Under the pieces are notes generated by a model, which saw only the letters and a list, made by a program, of their open reading frames with translations, was not told where the DNA came from and did no database searches. From assembly GCF_007995015.1 (NCBI RefSeq), contig NZ_VORB01000011.1, positions 57,394 through 121,393 on the forward strand: DNA of 64,000 nt. The letters run 5' to 3'. Source of the DNA: Luteibaculum oceani (GTDB lineage: Bacteria; Bacteroidota; Bacteroidia; Flavobacteriales_D; Luteibaculaceae). A program made the position numbers and the translations under genes. Position 1 is the stretch's first letter. Each line of letters begins with the position of its first letter. Positions 33,222 to 42,072 of the stretch are shown piece after piece.

Positions 33222-33806
33222 TTAATGAAGTGCTGGACGCCATTTAAGTTGAGCACAAATTTCGCCTTCGGCTTGGTTCAGCTCCTCAAGTCTATTAAAA
33301 ACTTCCTGCTCCTCATAATATTCTAATGCAAATTTTACATAGATGTTCCCATGTTTTGCCTCAGAGGTCCAAAGCATTTTGTAAAAGTCCTTTAATTCGC
33401 CGGGTTCCAATGCTTCGGCTACCAGTCTAAATCGTTCAGCGCCTCTACACTCAATAATGGATCCTAGCAATAATCGATCTAAAAAACGTTCCTCTGCGCC
33501 GTGCCTGCATTTCGCAACCAAATCATGGATGTACATGTCCTTTTCCATTTCCCGAGGTAGCATAACACCTCTTTTCTCCATAACTTGGTAAACCATCTGA
33601 AAATGCTCTAACTCTTCTAAGGCGGTATCAATTAGCCCAGGAATTATTTTTGTTTTGTCTGGCGCTTTAGCGACCAATGACATGGCCATGGAGCTGGCCT
33701 TTCTTTCGCAATCTGCGTGGTCTTGCAGAAAAGCATCAAAATCGCTCAATACAACGTTTGCCCATTCTTTTGGGGTTTGGTAGCTCAGGTCTAGAGATAA
33801 TTTCAT
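33222..33806 (-). CDS. miaE: tRNA 2-methylthio-N6-isopentenyladenosine hydroxylase MiaE
   Basis: This 194-residue ferritin-like di-iron enzyme hydroxylates the isopentenyl group of ms2i6A37. The helical bundle carries the metal ligands in LEELEHFQM and SEAKHGNIY, plus DCERKAS and ECRGAERF. MiaE is known from Gammaproteobacteria and from Bacteroidota of this kind. It precedes yqgE and its divergent neighbour is pdxH, with 68 bp between. Confidence 0.88.
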   Translation of the reverse strand: MKLSLDLSYQTPKEWANVVLSDFDAFLQDHADCERKASSMAMSLVAKAPDKTKIIPGLIDTALEELEHFQMVYQVMEKRGVMLPREMEKDMYIHDLVAKCRHGAEERFLDRLLLGSIIECRGAERFRLVAEALEPGELKDFYKMLWTSEAKHGNIYVKFALEYYEEQEVFNRLEELNQAEGEICAQLKWRPALH

Positions 33807-33817
33807 TTTATTCGGCC

Positions 33818-33846
33818 TTGTAGGTATTAACCTTATTGTAGCTTTG
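33818..33846 (+). promoter_or_regulatory. Promoter of pdxH
   Basis: TTG at 33818-33820 and TAGCTTTG at 33839-33846 are spaced by 18 bp, a standard Bacteroidota promoter. It lies 28 nt before the pdxH ATG in the gap from divergent miaE. Confidence 0.68.
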
Positions 33847-33874
33847 TTGTTTATACAAGCAAAATGCCTGTAAA

Positions 33875-34522
33875 ATGAGCGTAAAAGAAAAGATTAAAGA
33901 CATACGAACCAACTATACCAAAGACGCACTCGAAGAATCCGATGTGCCAAAAACTCCTTTTCCTCTTTTTGAGGAATGGTTAGCCGATGCGATTAAAAAT
34001 GCAAAAGAACCTAATGCTATGATCGTGTCGAGTAATGGTATTGATGGGTTCCCGAGTAGCAGGGTAGTGCTTTTGCGAGGCTTTTCTAAGGATGGATTTA
34101 TTTTTTATACCAACTACAATAGCCAAAAAGGAAAAGAGTTCGCAAAGGATGCTAAAGTGTCCTGCTTGTTTTTTTGGCCCGAACTTGAGCGCCAAGTCCG
34201 AATTCAGGGTGTAATCAGTAAAACATCGGAAAAAGTAAGCGACGAATATTTTGCATCCCGGCCAAGAGAATCGCAATTGGGAGCATGGGCCTCTAATCAG
34301 AGTCAAACCCTCGAAGAAAGAGAAGTTTTAGAGAAAAAGCTCGAAACTCTTCGTTTGCAATATGATGGGAAGGATGTTCCAAGACCACCACATTGGGGAG
34401 GTTATATTATTAACCCCAATAAAATAGAGTTTTGGCAAGGGCGCGCTAGCCGTTTGCACGATAGAATGGTAATGACTGAAACCGAATTAGGGGTTTGGGA
34501 TCTAAAGCGACTTTATCCGTAA
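33875..34522 (+). CDS. pdxH: Pyridoxamine 5'-phosphate oxidase
   Basis: This 215-residue FMN enzyme makes pyridoxal 5'-phosphate. It has the conserved PNAMIVSSNGIDGFPSSRVVLL, the FMN-binding TNYNSQKGKEF, VRIQGVI, and a C-terminal WQGRASRLHDR with the terminal LYP. The length is normal. It is preceded by a good promoter, and the downstream gene begins inside or just after its 3' end. Confidence 0.96.
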   Translation: MSVKEKIKDIRTNYTKDALEESDVPKTPFPLFEEWLADAIKNAKEPNAMIVSSNGIDGFPSSRVVLLRGFSKDGFIFYTNYNSQKGKEFAKDAKVSCLFFWPELERQVRIQGVISKTSEKVSDEYFASRPRESQLGAWASNQSQTLEEREVLEKKLETLRLQYDGKDVPRPPHWGGYIINPNKIEFWQGRASRLHDRMVMTETELGVWDLKRLYP

Positions 34523-35697
34523 AAAAATACCTCGATAAAAGAGGTCGAATAGGGGAGGTGAAAGTCACAAGCAAGAAAGCTGCTCCCCTTTACATTTGTA
34601 TTCCAGCCTACCACGAAACAGAATTGGAAAAAGCACTGATGGATCTCGCTTCAAACGAAGGAGAATTCGAGGTTTGGGTGCATTTAAATTCGTTAGAATC
34701 CGACCAGGAAGCGCAGTTATTTAATGCCAGCCAATACGAGGCCCTACAAGGGCTTTCCAAACAGTTACACTACCCATTAAATGTAATCCATTCGGTGTTT
34801 AGCGATAAGGAAGGCGGGGTAGGACTGGCTAGAAAAATACTGATGGATACCGTTGTGGACCATTGCACAGCAATAAATCACACCGACTGTATTTTGGCGT
34901 GTTTGGATGGAGATTGTCGCGTAAATGAAAATTACACTCAGGAAATAATTAGGCATTTTTCTAAGAACAAAGACACTCCGGCCTGCAGTATAAATTTTGA
35001 ACATCCGGTAGCTCCATCAGAGAATATAGAACCGCCAATTGCAGCGTACGAGTCACATCTGCGGCTGTACCGGCAACACTTAAGGTTTATGGGGCATCCC
35101 TACGCTTTTCATACGGTAGGAAGTTCTATGGCTTGCAGGTTGACGGCTTATGTGAAGCAGGGAGGGATGAACACCAAAAAGGCTGGTGAGGATTTTTATT
35201 TTCTAAACAAACTCATGCATCTGGGTGGGTTTTCCGAGTGTTTTGAAACAACGGTATATCCCAGCGCTAGGATAAGTACTCGAGTTCCTTTTGGCACAGG
35301 AAGAGCTATGGAGGAAGTAAAGCAAGGAAAGGTTTTGGATACCTACCACAGTGCGATTTTTGACGTTCTTAAAAATTGGGTGGACAGTACTTTATTCGGA
35401 GGAAAACTAAAGTATCAAGAAGAATTGAATCATTTAGATGCATTGTTTGGGTGGAAGAAGGATTGGGAAGTTATTCAACAAAATACTGCATGTGAAGATC
35501 AAAGAGTTAAGAGGTTTTTCCAAAAATTTGATCTTTTCCACACCATGAAATTTATCCATGCATTACGCGATTATAAATACCCTAACCAAAACCTTGATGA
35601 GGCTTTTCAGAAGCTTTGTATTAAAATGTCAATTAATTATAAAAAGGGTTGGTATTACAGGCTTTCATGCCTTAGAGATTTAGATAAAAGTTCTTAA
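34495..35697 (+). CDS. Glycosyltransferase-like protein (GT-A fold), unknown
   Basis: The open frame of 400 residues begins at TTG 34495, inside pdxH. The alternative start is GTG 34558, which gives 379 residues and removes the overlap. The first conserved part, LYICIPAYHETELEKAL, is GT-2-like, with ILACLDGDCRVNENY as a DxD-type metal site, and then AGEDFYFLNKL, like the catalytic acidic loop. There is no obvious membrane helix. It could be a soluble GT-2 family member of unknown acceptor. No ATG is near the likely N terminus. Confidence 0.65.
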   Translation: MGSKATLSVKKYLDKRGRIGEVKVTSKKAAPLYICIPAYHETELEKALMDLASNEGEFEVWVHLNSLESDQEAQLFNASQYEALQGLSKQLHYPLNVIHSVFSDKEGGVGLARKILMDTVVDHCTAINHTDCILACLDGDCRVNENYTQEIIRHFSKNKDTPACSINFEHPVAPSENIEPPIAAYESHLRLYRQHLRFMGHPYAFHTVGSSMACRLTAYVKQGGMNTKKAGEDFYFLNKLMHLGGFSECFETTVYPSARISTRVPFGTGRAMEEVKQGKVLDTYHSAIFDVLKNWVDSTLFGGKLKYQEELNHLDALFGWKKDWEVIQQNTACEDQRVKRFFQKFDLFHTMKFIHALRDYKYPNQNLDEAFQKLCIKMSINYKKGWYYRLSCLRDLDKSS

Positions 35698-35719
35698 TCT
35701 GTTAGCTTTGTGTGCCATC

Positions 35720-37165
35720 ATGCACACCCTCGACCTAATAATTTTCATATTCTATTTTCTTGCCATGCTTGCTTTTGGAGCTTTTTTTATGCGCTCCAGC
35801 AAAGCTAAAGATGACTACTACGTCGGTGGGCGGAGTATGGGGAGATGGCATATCGGCTTGTCGGTAGTGGCTACCGATGTAGGAGGTGGATTTAGCATAG
35901 GATTAGGAGGATTAGGTTTTTTGATAGGCTTATCAGGCTCCTGGATGTTGTTTACGGGATTAATCGGAGCTATTCTAAGTGGAGTTTACCTCGTTCCAAA
36001 GGTTTACCAGCTATCTGCCCAGCACAAGTTTCTAACCTTTCCTCAGCTTTTTAAATTCTTATACAATGGAAAAGTGGCCATGGTGGCTGCAGTAATTTCT
36101 GCCATTGGATATTGGGGGTTTACATCCAGTCAAATTCTGGCTGGTGCTAAATTAGCTTCAGGTACCTTCGATATTCTTTCATTGGATCAAGCCCTTTGGC
36201 TAATGGGAGGCGTTGCCGTGGTGTATACCGTAATGGGCGGATTAAAGGCGGTGATTTATACCGATACCGTTCAGTGGATACTGCTACTTGCCGGGTTAAT
36301 TTTCATTGGAATACCACTTTCAATAGATTTCATTGGTGGTTGGGATCGATTGTATTCTGAATTAGATCCTTCCACCATGCGGTTGGATAATGTAAGCTGG
36401 TCGCAACTAATTAATTGGGCCATTACTATTATCCCGATTTGGTTTGTTGGTATGACATTATACCAAAGGATTTATGCAAGTAAATCTGCCCAAGAGGCCA
36501 AGAAGGCATGGTTTATAGCAGGGTTTTTCGAATGGCCGGTAATGGCTTTTTTGGGCACTTTGCTGGGGGTGATTGCCAAAGTTGCTTGGCTAGAAAATCA
36601 AATAGAACTTCCTTTGTTAGAGAGCGGACAGCCCGATGCCGAAACAGGATTGCCGGTATTACTTAAGACCGTTTTTCCCGTTGGACTATTGGGTTTGATT
36701 ATGTCGGCTTATTTCTCTGCTATTATGTCAACCGCCGATTCTTGTTTAATGGCTGCTTCTGGTAATATCGTTTCCGATTTGATAGAACCTAACAAAAAAG
36801 GTGGTGGCGATTTATCTATGGTATGGAATCGTGCTATTACCTTTTTGGTAGGTGGAACTGCGATGGTTTTTGCAGGATTTATGACCAATGTTTTAGATCT
36901 AATGCTACTATCTTATGCCTTTATGGTTAGTGGTTTGTTAGTTCCATTATTGGGTGGTTTTTTTGGAAAGAATCATCATCCAAACGCCGCTATAGGAGCT
37001 ATGATAGGGGGAGGAGTATGTACGCTGGCATTGGAGATTTCTGGGGTATCAATGCCCTACGATCTAGATCCTAATTTGTTTGGACTTACCACCTCATTAG
37101 TAATTTTTTACGCTATTTCTACATATTTTAAGCGACATGGATATAAGCATAATTACACGGGATAG
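35720..37165 (+). CDS. Sodium:solute symporter (SSS family)
   Basis: From the ATG at 35720 it is 481 residues with thirteen or so membrane helices in the LeuT-fold. Typical features are DDYYVGGRSMGRWHIGLSVVAT at helix 1/loop, a glycine-rich helix (DVGGGFSIGLGGLGFLIGL), and MSAYFSAIMSTADSCLMAASGN near sodium-site residues. It imports a small solute, perhaps an amino acid or derivative, with sodium. The next gene overlaps its end by 29 nt. As the first of a five-gene operon it likely brings in substrate for the hydrolase and racemases. Confidence 0.88.
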   Translation: MHTLDLIIFIFYFLAMLAFGAFFMRSSKAKDDYYVGGRSMGRWHIGLSVVATDVGGGFSIGLGGLGFLIGLSGSWMLFTGLIGAILSGVYLVPKVYQLSAQHKFLTFPQLFKFLYNGKVAMVAAVISAIGYWGFTSSQILAGAKLASGTFDILSLDQALWLMGGVAVVYTVMGGLKAVIYTDTVQWILLLAGLIFIGIPLSIDFIGGWDRLYSELDPSTMRLDNVSWSQLINWAITIIPIWFVGMTLYQRIYASKSAQEAKKAWFIAGFFEWPVMAFLGTLLGVIAKVAWLENQIELPLLESGQPDAETGLPVLLKTVFPVGLLGLIMSAYFSAIMSTADSCLMAASGNIVSDLIEPNKKGGGDLSMVWNRAITFLVGGTAMVFAGFMTNVLDLMLLSYAFMVSGLLVPLLGGFFGKNHHPNAAIGAMIGGGVCTLALEISGVSMPYDLDPNLFGLTTSLVIFYAISTYFKRHGYKHNYTG

Positions 37166-37574
37166 CGGAGCACATCCCGTTTTTGATAGAGAGACAATTT
37201 GCTCCTTTTTACACAAACATTTAGAAGAATATGGCGATCCGGTGGATCAAATAAAAATGTGTTATGATTTTGCTCTAAAATCCGGAATTGGTGGTTTTGT
37301 AACCCTAGCACACGATGAGCATAATAAACTCGCAGGAGTAGTAATAATGAACGAAACTGGAATGGGCGGATATATCCCAGAAAATATATTGGTCTACATT
37401 GCCGTAGATAAAGCTTTTAGAGGGCAAGGAGTAGGAAAAAAGCTAATGAAGGCAGCTTGCGACCATGCTAAGGGAGCGGTTGCACTACATGTAGAACCAG
37501 ATAACCCTGCAAGGCATTTGTATGAAAAGTTAGGTTTTACCAGCAAGTACCTAGAAATGAGGTTACAAAAATGA
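37137..37574 (+). CDS. GNAT-family acetyltransferase
   Basis: This 145-residue single GNAT domain has the acetyl-CoA-binding loop VAVDKAFRGQGVGKKLMKAAC (Q/R-x-x-G-x-G/A is GQGVGK) and the final strand HVEPDNPARHLYEKLGFT, the standard N-acetyltransferase ending. It acetylates an amine. It overlaps the symporter gene by 29 nt and the M20 hydrolase gene by 4 nt, so it is part of the operon. The substrate may be an amino acid, perhaps the one handled by the neighbouring amidohydrolase. Confidence 0.85.
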   Translation: MDISIITRDSGAHPVFDRETICSFLHKHLEEYGDPVDQIKMCYDFALKSGIGGFVTLAHDEHNKLAGVVIMNETGMGGYIPENILVYIAVDKAFRGQGVGKKLMKAACDHAKGAVALHVEPDNPARHLYEKLGFTSKYLEMRLQK

Positions 37575-38701
37575 TTGGTGAACAACAATTAGTAGAATTA
37601 CGGCGGCACTTGCATCAAAACCCAGAAACTGCTTTTCAGGAAAAGGGAACACAAAAAAAGGTTATTGAAGTACTAGAAGGGTTTAATCCGGTAAAAATTT
37701 GGAAAGTTGCAGGTACGGGAATTTTAGTACAGTGCACGGGAGATATAGGTGCTGCAGGTCATTTGTATAGAACCGATTTTGATGCGCTTCCCATCCAAGA
37801 AGATAACCCAGATCTTTCTTACCAATCAGTTAACAAAGGAGTAGCCCACCTTTGTGGCCACGATGGACATACCGCAATTGCTGTTGGGCTATGCTCTAGT
37901 GTTATTTCAAACGGGATCAACGAGCCGATATACGTGCTTTTTCAACCTGCGGAAGAAACGGGAATGGGGATGTTGGAAGTGCTCAAAGATGAAACCTTTA
38001 ATTCCATTGAGTTTAAAAGTGCAACAGCCATTCATAATTTACCCAGCTTCGAATTAGGGACCATCTTAACCAATCACAACACTTTTTCTGCCGCAGTTTC
38101 TACCCTTGTTTTTCGGTTTAAAGGGTTGTGTTCTCATGCTGCAGAACCCTGGAATGGTAAAAACCCTAATGCAGCCATTTCTAAGTTAAGTAGTTGGTTA
38201 GACGATAATAACGTGTTCCCAAAACCTAATGACTTTGCATTCGGAACAGTTGTTTGTGTTCGAGTTGGAGATACCGCTTATGGTACCAACCCAGGAAACG
38301 GAGAGATTCACATAACCATTCGCGCGGCAAATAACCAGTTATTCGAATCGTTTAAAAACGCCCTTAAGCAAAAGGCGGAGGAATTGGCTAGGGAGGAGGA
38401 TCTAGATATTACCTGCGAAGAATTGGAAATTTTTCCTGCAACTGGAGCCCACGAAGTTTTGTTAACCCAATTGGAAAGTCAAGCCCAACACATTGATTTA
38501 AAAATGTCTAGATTGCCGGGTCCCAACACTTGGGGAGAAGATTTTGGGTATTTGTCCCCGCTTTTTCCAACCTTAATGTTTGGAGTAGGGTCTGGAAAGA
38601 ATCAAAAGCCCTTGCATAATCCGGGATATAACTTTCCTGATGAGATTATTTATCCCACAATAAAACTACTTACCAACTACTTTAAAGAGCTTCATGTTTA
38701 A
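37571..38701 (+). CDS. M20-family amidohydrolase
   Basis: This 376-residue zinc amidohydrolase has the start LRRHLHQNPETAFQEKGTQ, metal-binding HLCGHDGHTA, PAEETGMG, AIHN, and late SHAAEP and GEDFGY. The layout fits the IAA-amino acid/N-acyl-amino acid amidohydrolase group, which removes an acyl group from amino acids. It lies between an acetyltransferase and two racemases, suggesting metabolism of an N-acyl amino acid. It overlaps alr by 8 nt. Confidence 0.9.
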   Translation: MIGEQQLVELRRHLHQNPETAFQEKGTQKKVIEVLEGFNPVKIWKVAGTGILVQCTGDIGAAGHLYRTDFDALPIQEDNPDLSYQSVNKGVAHLCGHDGHTAIAVGLCSSVISNGINEPIYVLFQPAEETGMGMLEVLKDETFNSIEFKSATAIHNLPSFELGTILTNHNTFSAAVSTLVFRFKGLCSHAAEPWNGKNPNAAISKLSSWLDDNNVFPKPNDFAFGTVVCVRVGDTAYGTNPGNGEIHITIRAANNQLFESFKNALKQKAEELAREEDLDITCEELEIFPATGAHEVLLTQLESQAQHIDLKMSRLPGPNTWGEDFGYLSPLFPTLMFGVGSGKNQKPLHNPGYNFPDEIIYPTIKLLTNYFKELHV

Positions 38702-39845
38702 TTCCACCTATATAGAACTGAGCCAAACGGCCTTGGCGAATAACATTTCTTTCTTAAGAAAGCAATTGAAAGGAAATGCCAGATTGAGCTTTGTGGCAAA
38801 GGGAAATGCATATGGCCATGGAATTAAGCCTATAGTTAGTATGGCTGAAAAGGCCGGGGTAGATCATTTTTCGGTTTATTCTGCCGAAGAGGCGGAGCAG
38901 GTATATGCCGCAAGTAAAGCCCATCCGACTGTTCTTGTAATGGGATATCTAAGTGATGCAGCGGTAGAATGGGCCATAGAAAAAGGAGTTGAGTTTTTCG
39001 TTTTTGAGTTTAAAAGGCTAGAAAAAGCTGTGCAAATAGCCAAGCGTTTAAATATTCCTGCTAAAATTCATTTAGAGTTGGAAACGGGGATGAATAGAAC
39101 CGGATTTCAAGTTGAAGAATTGCCACAGGTGGTTGAATTTGTTAAAAAAAATGCAGGGTATATAGAACTAGTAGGATGTTGTACGCATTTCGCAGGCGCT
39201 GAATCAATAAGCAATTATCTCCGAATTCAAAAACAGAAGAGGGCTTTTAAAAAGTATCTGAAATACTTGCAACAACAAGATTTACAATTTGAGCAAATAC
39301 ATGCTTGCTGTTCCGCTGCGGCCTTTAGATATCCAGATATGCATTTCGATTTGGTTCGATTTGGCATTATGAATTACGGGTATTGGCCCAGTGAAGAGAT
39401 TTTTATCGAGTACAGCTCAAAAAAGAAAAAGTTGGGGCAAGACCCATTAAAGCGAGTGATTTCATGGAAATCCTCTGTAATGTCCCTCAAAAAAGTAGAA
39501 AAAGGAGATTTCATTGGCTATGGTACCTCATACCAGGCTAGTGAAAACATCGAAATTGCATTGGTCCCCGTGGGCTATGGTTACGGATATTCTCGAAACC
39601 TTTCTAACACCGGTAGGGTACTTATTAATGGAAAACGGGCTGGTGTGATAGGAATAGTAAATATGAATTGCATAGCCGTAAACATTAACAACCTAGAAAC
39701 CGTAAAGATAGGAGATGAAGTAACTTTGATAGGTGGCGAAGGAGACCAACAGATCTCCGTGGCTTCGTTTAGTAAATTTTCAGATCAATTAAATTACGAA
39801 CTATTAACGCGTTTACCTCATAACATACCTCGTTTAATTAAGTAA
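38694..39845 (+). CDS. alr: Alanine racemase
   Basis: This 383-residue fold-type III PLP enzyme has the PLP lysine in LSFVAKGNAYGHGIKP and the later catalytic Tyr region IGYGTSYQASENI, plus VGYGYGYSRNLSNTGRVL. It interconverts L- and D-alanine for peptidoglycan, although a racemase of this class can have broader specificity. A 1-nt gap separates it from the second racemase. A cell normally needs only one alr; whether another copy exists elsewhere is unknown. Confidence 0.92.
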   Translation: MFNSTYIELSQTALANNISFLRKQLKGNARLSFVAKGNAYGHGIKPIVSMAEKAGVDHFSVYSAEEAEQVYAASKAHPTVLVMGYLSDAAVEWAIEKGVEFFVFEFKRLEKAVQIAKRLNIPAKIHLELETGMNRTGFQVEELPQVVEFVKKNAGYIELVGCCTHFAGAESISNYLRIQKQKRAFKKYLKYLQQQDLQFEQIHACCSAAAFRYPDMHFDLVRFGIMNYGYWPSEEIFIEYSSKKKKLGQDPLKRVISWKSSVMSLKKVEKGDFIGYGTSYQASENIEIALVPVGYGYGYSRNLSNTGRVLINGKRAGVIGIVNMNCIAVNINNLETVKIGDEVTLIGGEGDQQISVASFSKFSDQLNYELLTRLPHNIPRLIK

Positions 39846-39846
39846 C

Positions 39847-40917
39847 ATGGCCTACGTAACCCTAGACTCAAAAAAGTTAGAAGAGAATTATAAGTTTCTC
39901 GACCAGAAATTCAAGGAGCGCAATATTTCATGGGCTCCAGTTACCAAGTTGTTATGTGGTAATACCTTGTTGATGAAGGAAGTCCTGAAACACAAGCCAA
40001 AAGAGGTTTGTGATGCACGCCTTAGTAATTTGGTATTGGTAAAAGAGTTAGACCCCTCCATTGAAACCGTATATATTAAGCCTCCCGCCAAAGAAATCAT
40101 AGAAGATGTAGTTCGCTATGCGGACGCCAGTTTAAACTCCTCATACACTACCATTAAAGAGATAAGCAAGGAAGCTAAAAAGCAGGGCAAGACGCATCAT
40201 ATTATTATAATGATAGAGCTCGGGGATCTGCGCGAAGGAATTATGGGAGAACGACTTTTGGACTTTTATTCAAAGGTGTTCGAATTGCCGCATATTAAAG
40301 TAACTGGATTGGGAGCGAATTTAAATTGTTTGTATGGGGTAATGCCTTCAGAGGATAAGCTTATTCAGTTGTCTTTATACAAACAGCTCTTAGAAGCGAA
40401 ATTTAATGTGGAAATTCCATGGGTAACTGGAGGGACATCTGTTGTAATGCCCTTACTTATGAATAATCGCCTTCCTAAGGGGATTAACCATTTTAGGGTG
40501 GGAGAGACCCTTTATTTTGGAGCTGATTTAGTGGGCGGGACCACTTTTGAGGGAATGCACAACGATGTATTTAAATTGTACGCTCAGGTAATTGAAATTA
40601 CTGAAAAACCTAAGGTGCCCATAGGGAACATGGAGGCCAATCCCTCAGGCGAAACCTATGAAATTGATGAGAGTGAATATGGGTTAACTGCAGAGCGTAT
40701 GATTTTGGATGTAGGACTGCTTGACCTTTCTACTGACTTTGTAAAGCCTGTCGAAAAGGGTTTGACAATCTCAGGAGCTTCGTCCGATATGTTGGTTATA
40801 GAACTAGGGGACGAGGCAAAAAAATATAAAGTGGGCGATTTTGTAGAGTTTGAAATGAAGTACATGGGTGCTCTTCGTCTGTTTAACTCCGATTATATCG
40901 AAAAGCGAGTTATTTAG
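39847..40917 (+). CDS. PLP racemase, alanine/ornithine racemase family
   Basis: This 356-residue fold-type III enzyme is diverged from alanine racemases. PLP lysine is in WAPVTKLLCGN, and GLGANLNCLYGVMPS and GETLYFGADLVGGT are typical of the ornithine-racemase/YhfX-like group. It probably racemises a larger basic or other amino acid, for instance ornithine, but specificity cannot be read off. It directly follows alr. Its stop overlaps the convergent DUF1648-like gene by 4 nt. Confidence 0.82.
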   Translation: MAYVTLDSKKLEENYKFLDQKFKERNISWAPVTKLLCGNTLLMKEVLKHKPKEVCDARLSNLVLVKELDPSIETVYIKPPAKEIIEDVVRYADASLNSSYTTIKEISKEAKKQGKTHHIIIMIELGDLREGIMGERLLDFYSKVFELPHIKVTGLGANLNCLYGVMPSEDKLIQLSLYKQLLEAKFNVEIPWVTGGTSVVMPLLMNNRLPKGINHFRVGETLYFGADLVGGTTFEGMHNDVFKLYAQVIEITEKPKVPIGNMEANPSGETYEIDESEYGLTAERMILDVGLLDLSTDFVKPVEKGLTISGASSDMLVIELGDEAKKYKVGDFVEFEMKYMGALRLFNSDYIEKRVI

Positions 40918-41426
40918 TCCTTGTTCTTTTTGTTCGCAAGGATTAGGTAGCCTATAATCAATGCGAAAACGGCTGCAACCAATATGTAAATAACCATAGG
41001 GGATAATTTATTTTTGTTGGATATGCTTATTTGTATGGTGCTAAATGTGGCATAACACAAAAGAGTGGTCACCAATAAATTCATAACCCGAACCATTCGA
41101 GTTGCTAGATTATATTGTTTCTGGGCATTTTTCGCTGTTATCTCTACCGGATAATTATATATGCGAGGATATTTCGCAAGCGCTACCAATCCTCCTGCAA
41201 CGGCTGTTGCAACTACCGTTAGGATAAAAAGTTCGGCTTTTACACCATATCGGGTTATTTCGCCAGCGGCATTAAAATGCATAGGAACTTTTGCAGGTAT
41301 ACTTCCATAGTGATAGAATAGGTATAACCAGGAAGATATTGCAAGGGCAAGGCAAGAAATATCGAGCAATTTATCAGTAAGAGGATAGCGAAATTGATAT
41401 GGTGGTCTATTTTCTGTTTCAAACAT
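40914..41426 (-). CDS. DUF1648-like membrane protein
   Basis: This 170-residue protein has four membrane helices. The first loop reads KVPMHFNAAGEITRYGVKAEL, the signature of DUF1648 (IPxHFNxxGxxxxxxxK), a family without known function that often accompanies SdpI-like immunity proteins. It ends with a basic tail (ANKKNKD). The gene stands alone between two plus-strand operons and ends within the last codon of the racemase gene. Confidence 0.8.
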   Translation of the reverse strand: MFETENRPPYQFRYPLTDKLLDISCLALAISSWLYLFYHYGSIPAKVPMHFNAAGEITRYGVKAELFILTVVATAVAGGLVALAKYPRIYNYPVEITAKNAQKQYNLATRMVRVMNLLVTTLLCYATFSTIQISISNKNKLSPMVIYILVAAVFALIIGYLILANKKNKD

Positions 41427-41528
41427 TTTATTGCTCGGATTGATTACAAGTTTGGACTAAAAATAACCAATAATTAATCCCCATTCCTATTGTAAAATCC
41501 TATTTTTCGCTTCGATTTTTAATAGCAT

Positions 41529-42044
41529 ATGTCATTATTGGATGAGGTGTTGGCGGTTGCACCAGAGTACTACCACCGTTATATAAGATTAATAGGGAAG
41601 AAGGACCCTGTTGTAGTAATGGAAGAACAAAGCGAAGCCCTTGATGAATTGTTGGGTGGAGTGGCTCCCAATGAATACACCACCTCATACGCCGAAGGAA
41701 AATGGTCGATAAAGGAGGTTGTAGGACATATCAATGATGTAGAAAGGATATTTGGATATCGCGCAATGGCATTTAGTCGCGGTGAAGAAAAGGAGCTTCC
41801 AGGTTTTGAGCAGGATGATTATGTGGCTAATGCCCCATTTAATGATGTAGCTATGGAGGAATTGCTCGAAGAGTTTTACCATTTACGCCAAGCTAACCTA
41901 CACATGTTTAAAAACCTTTCCCAATCTCAATGGAATAACATGGGTAAAGCAAGTGGTGTAAAAATTGGTGTACAAGCAATATGCTATATAATGGCCGGTC
42001 ATGTAATGCACCACATGAACGTGTTAGAAAGCAAGTACTTATAA
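41529..42044 (+). CDS. DinB-like metalloprotein
   Basis: This 171-residue protein is a four-helix DinB/YfiT-like fold. It has the three-histidine metal site pattern: His in VVGHINDVERIF, and HVMHHMNVL at the C terminus. Such proteins include thiol-transferases and putative damage-response enzymes; the activity is unknown here. The pgs operon starts 28 nt after it, but a promoter box lies between, so co-transcription is not certain. Confidence 0.85.
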   Translation: MSLLDEVLAVAPEYYHRYIRLIGKKDPVVVMEEQSEALDELLGGVAPNEYTTSYAEGKWSIKEVVGHINDVERIFGYRAMAFSRGEEKELPGFEQDDYVANAPFNDVAMEELLEEFYHLRQANLHMFKNLSQSQWNNMGKASGVKIGVQAICYIMAGHVMHHMNVLESKYL

Positions 42045-42049
42045 AATAT

Positions 42050-42057
42050 TAGATTTG
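42050..42057 (+). promoter_or_regulatory. Candidate promoter of the pgs operon
   Basis: TAGATTTG at 42050-42057 matches the TAnnTTTG -7 box, 15 nt before the pgsB ATG at 42073. It would give an 8-9 nt leader. The -33 region (around 42023-42030) is only weakly TTG-like. It suggests the pgs genes are a separate unit from the DinB gene. Confidence 0.5.
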
Positions 42058-42072
42058 CAGCCATCTTAAAGT

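Noticed and set aside
35703..35710. TAGCTTTG box just before the symporter gene
   Set aside because: It fits a -7 box, but transcription would start only about 3 nt before the ATG at 35720 and no -33 box is present. A leaderless start is possible but not supported enough to list.
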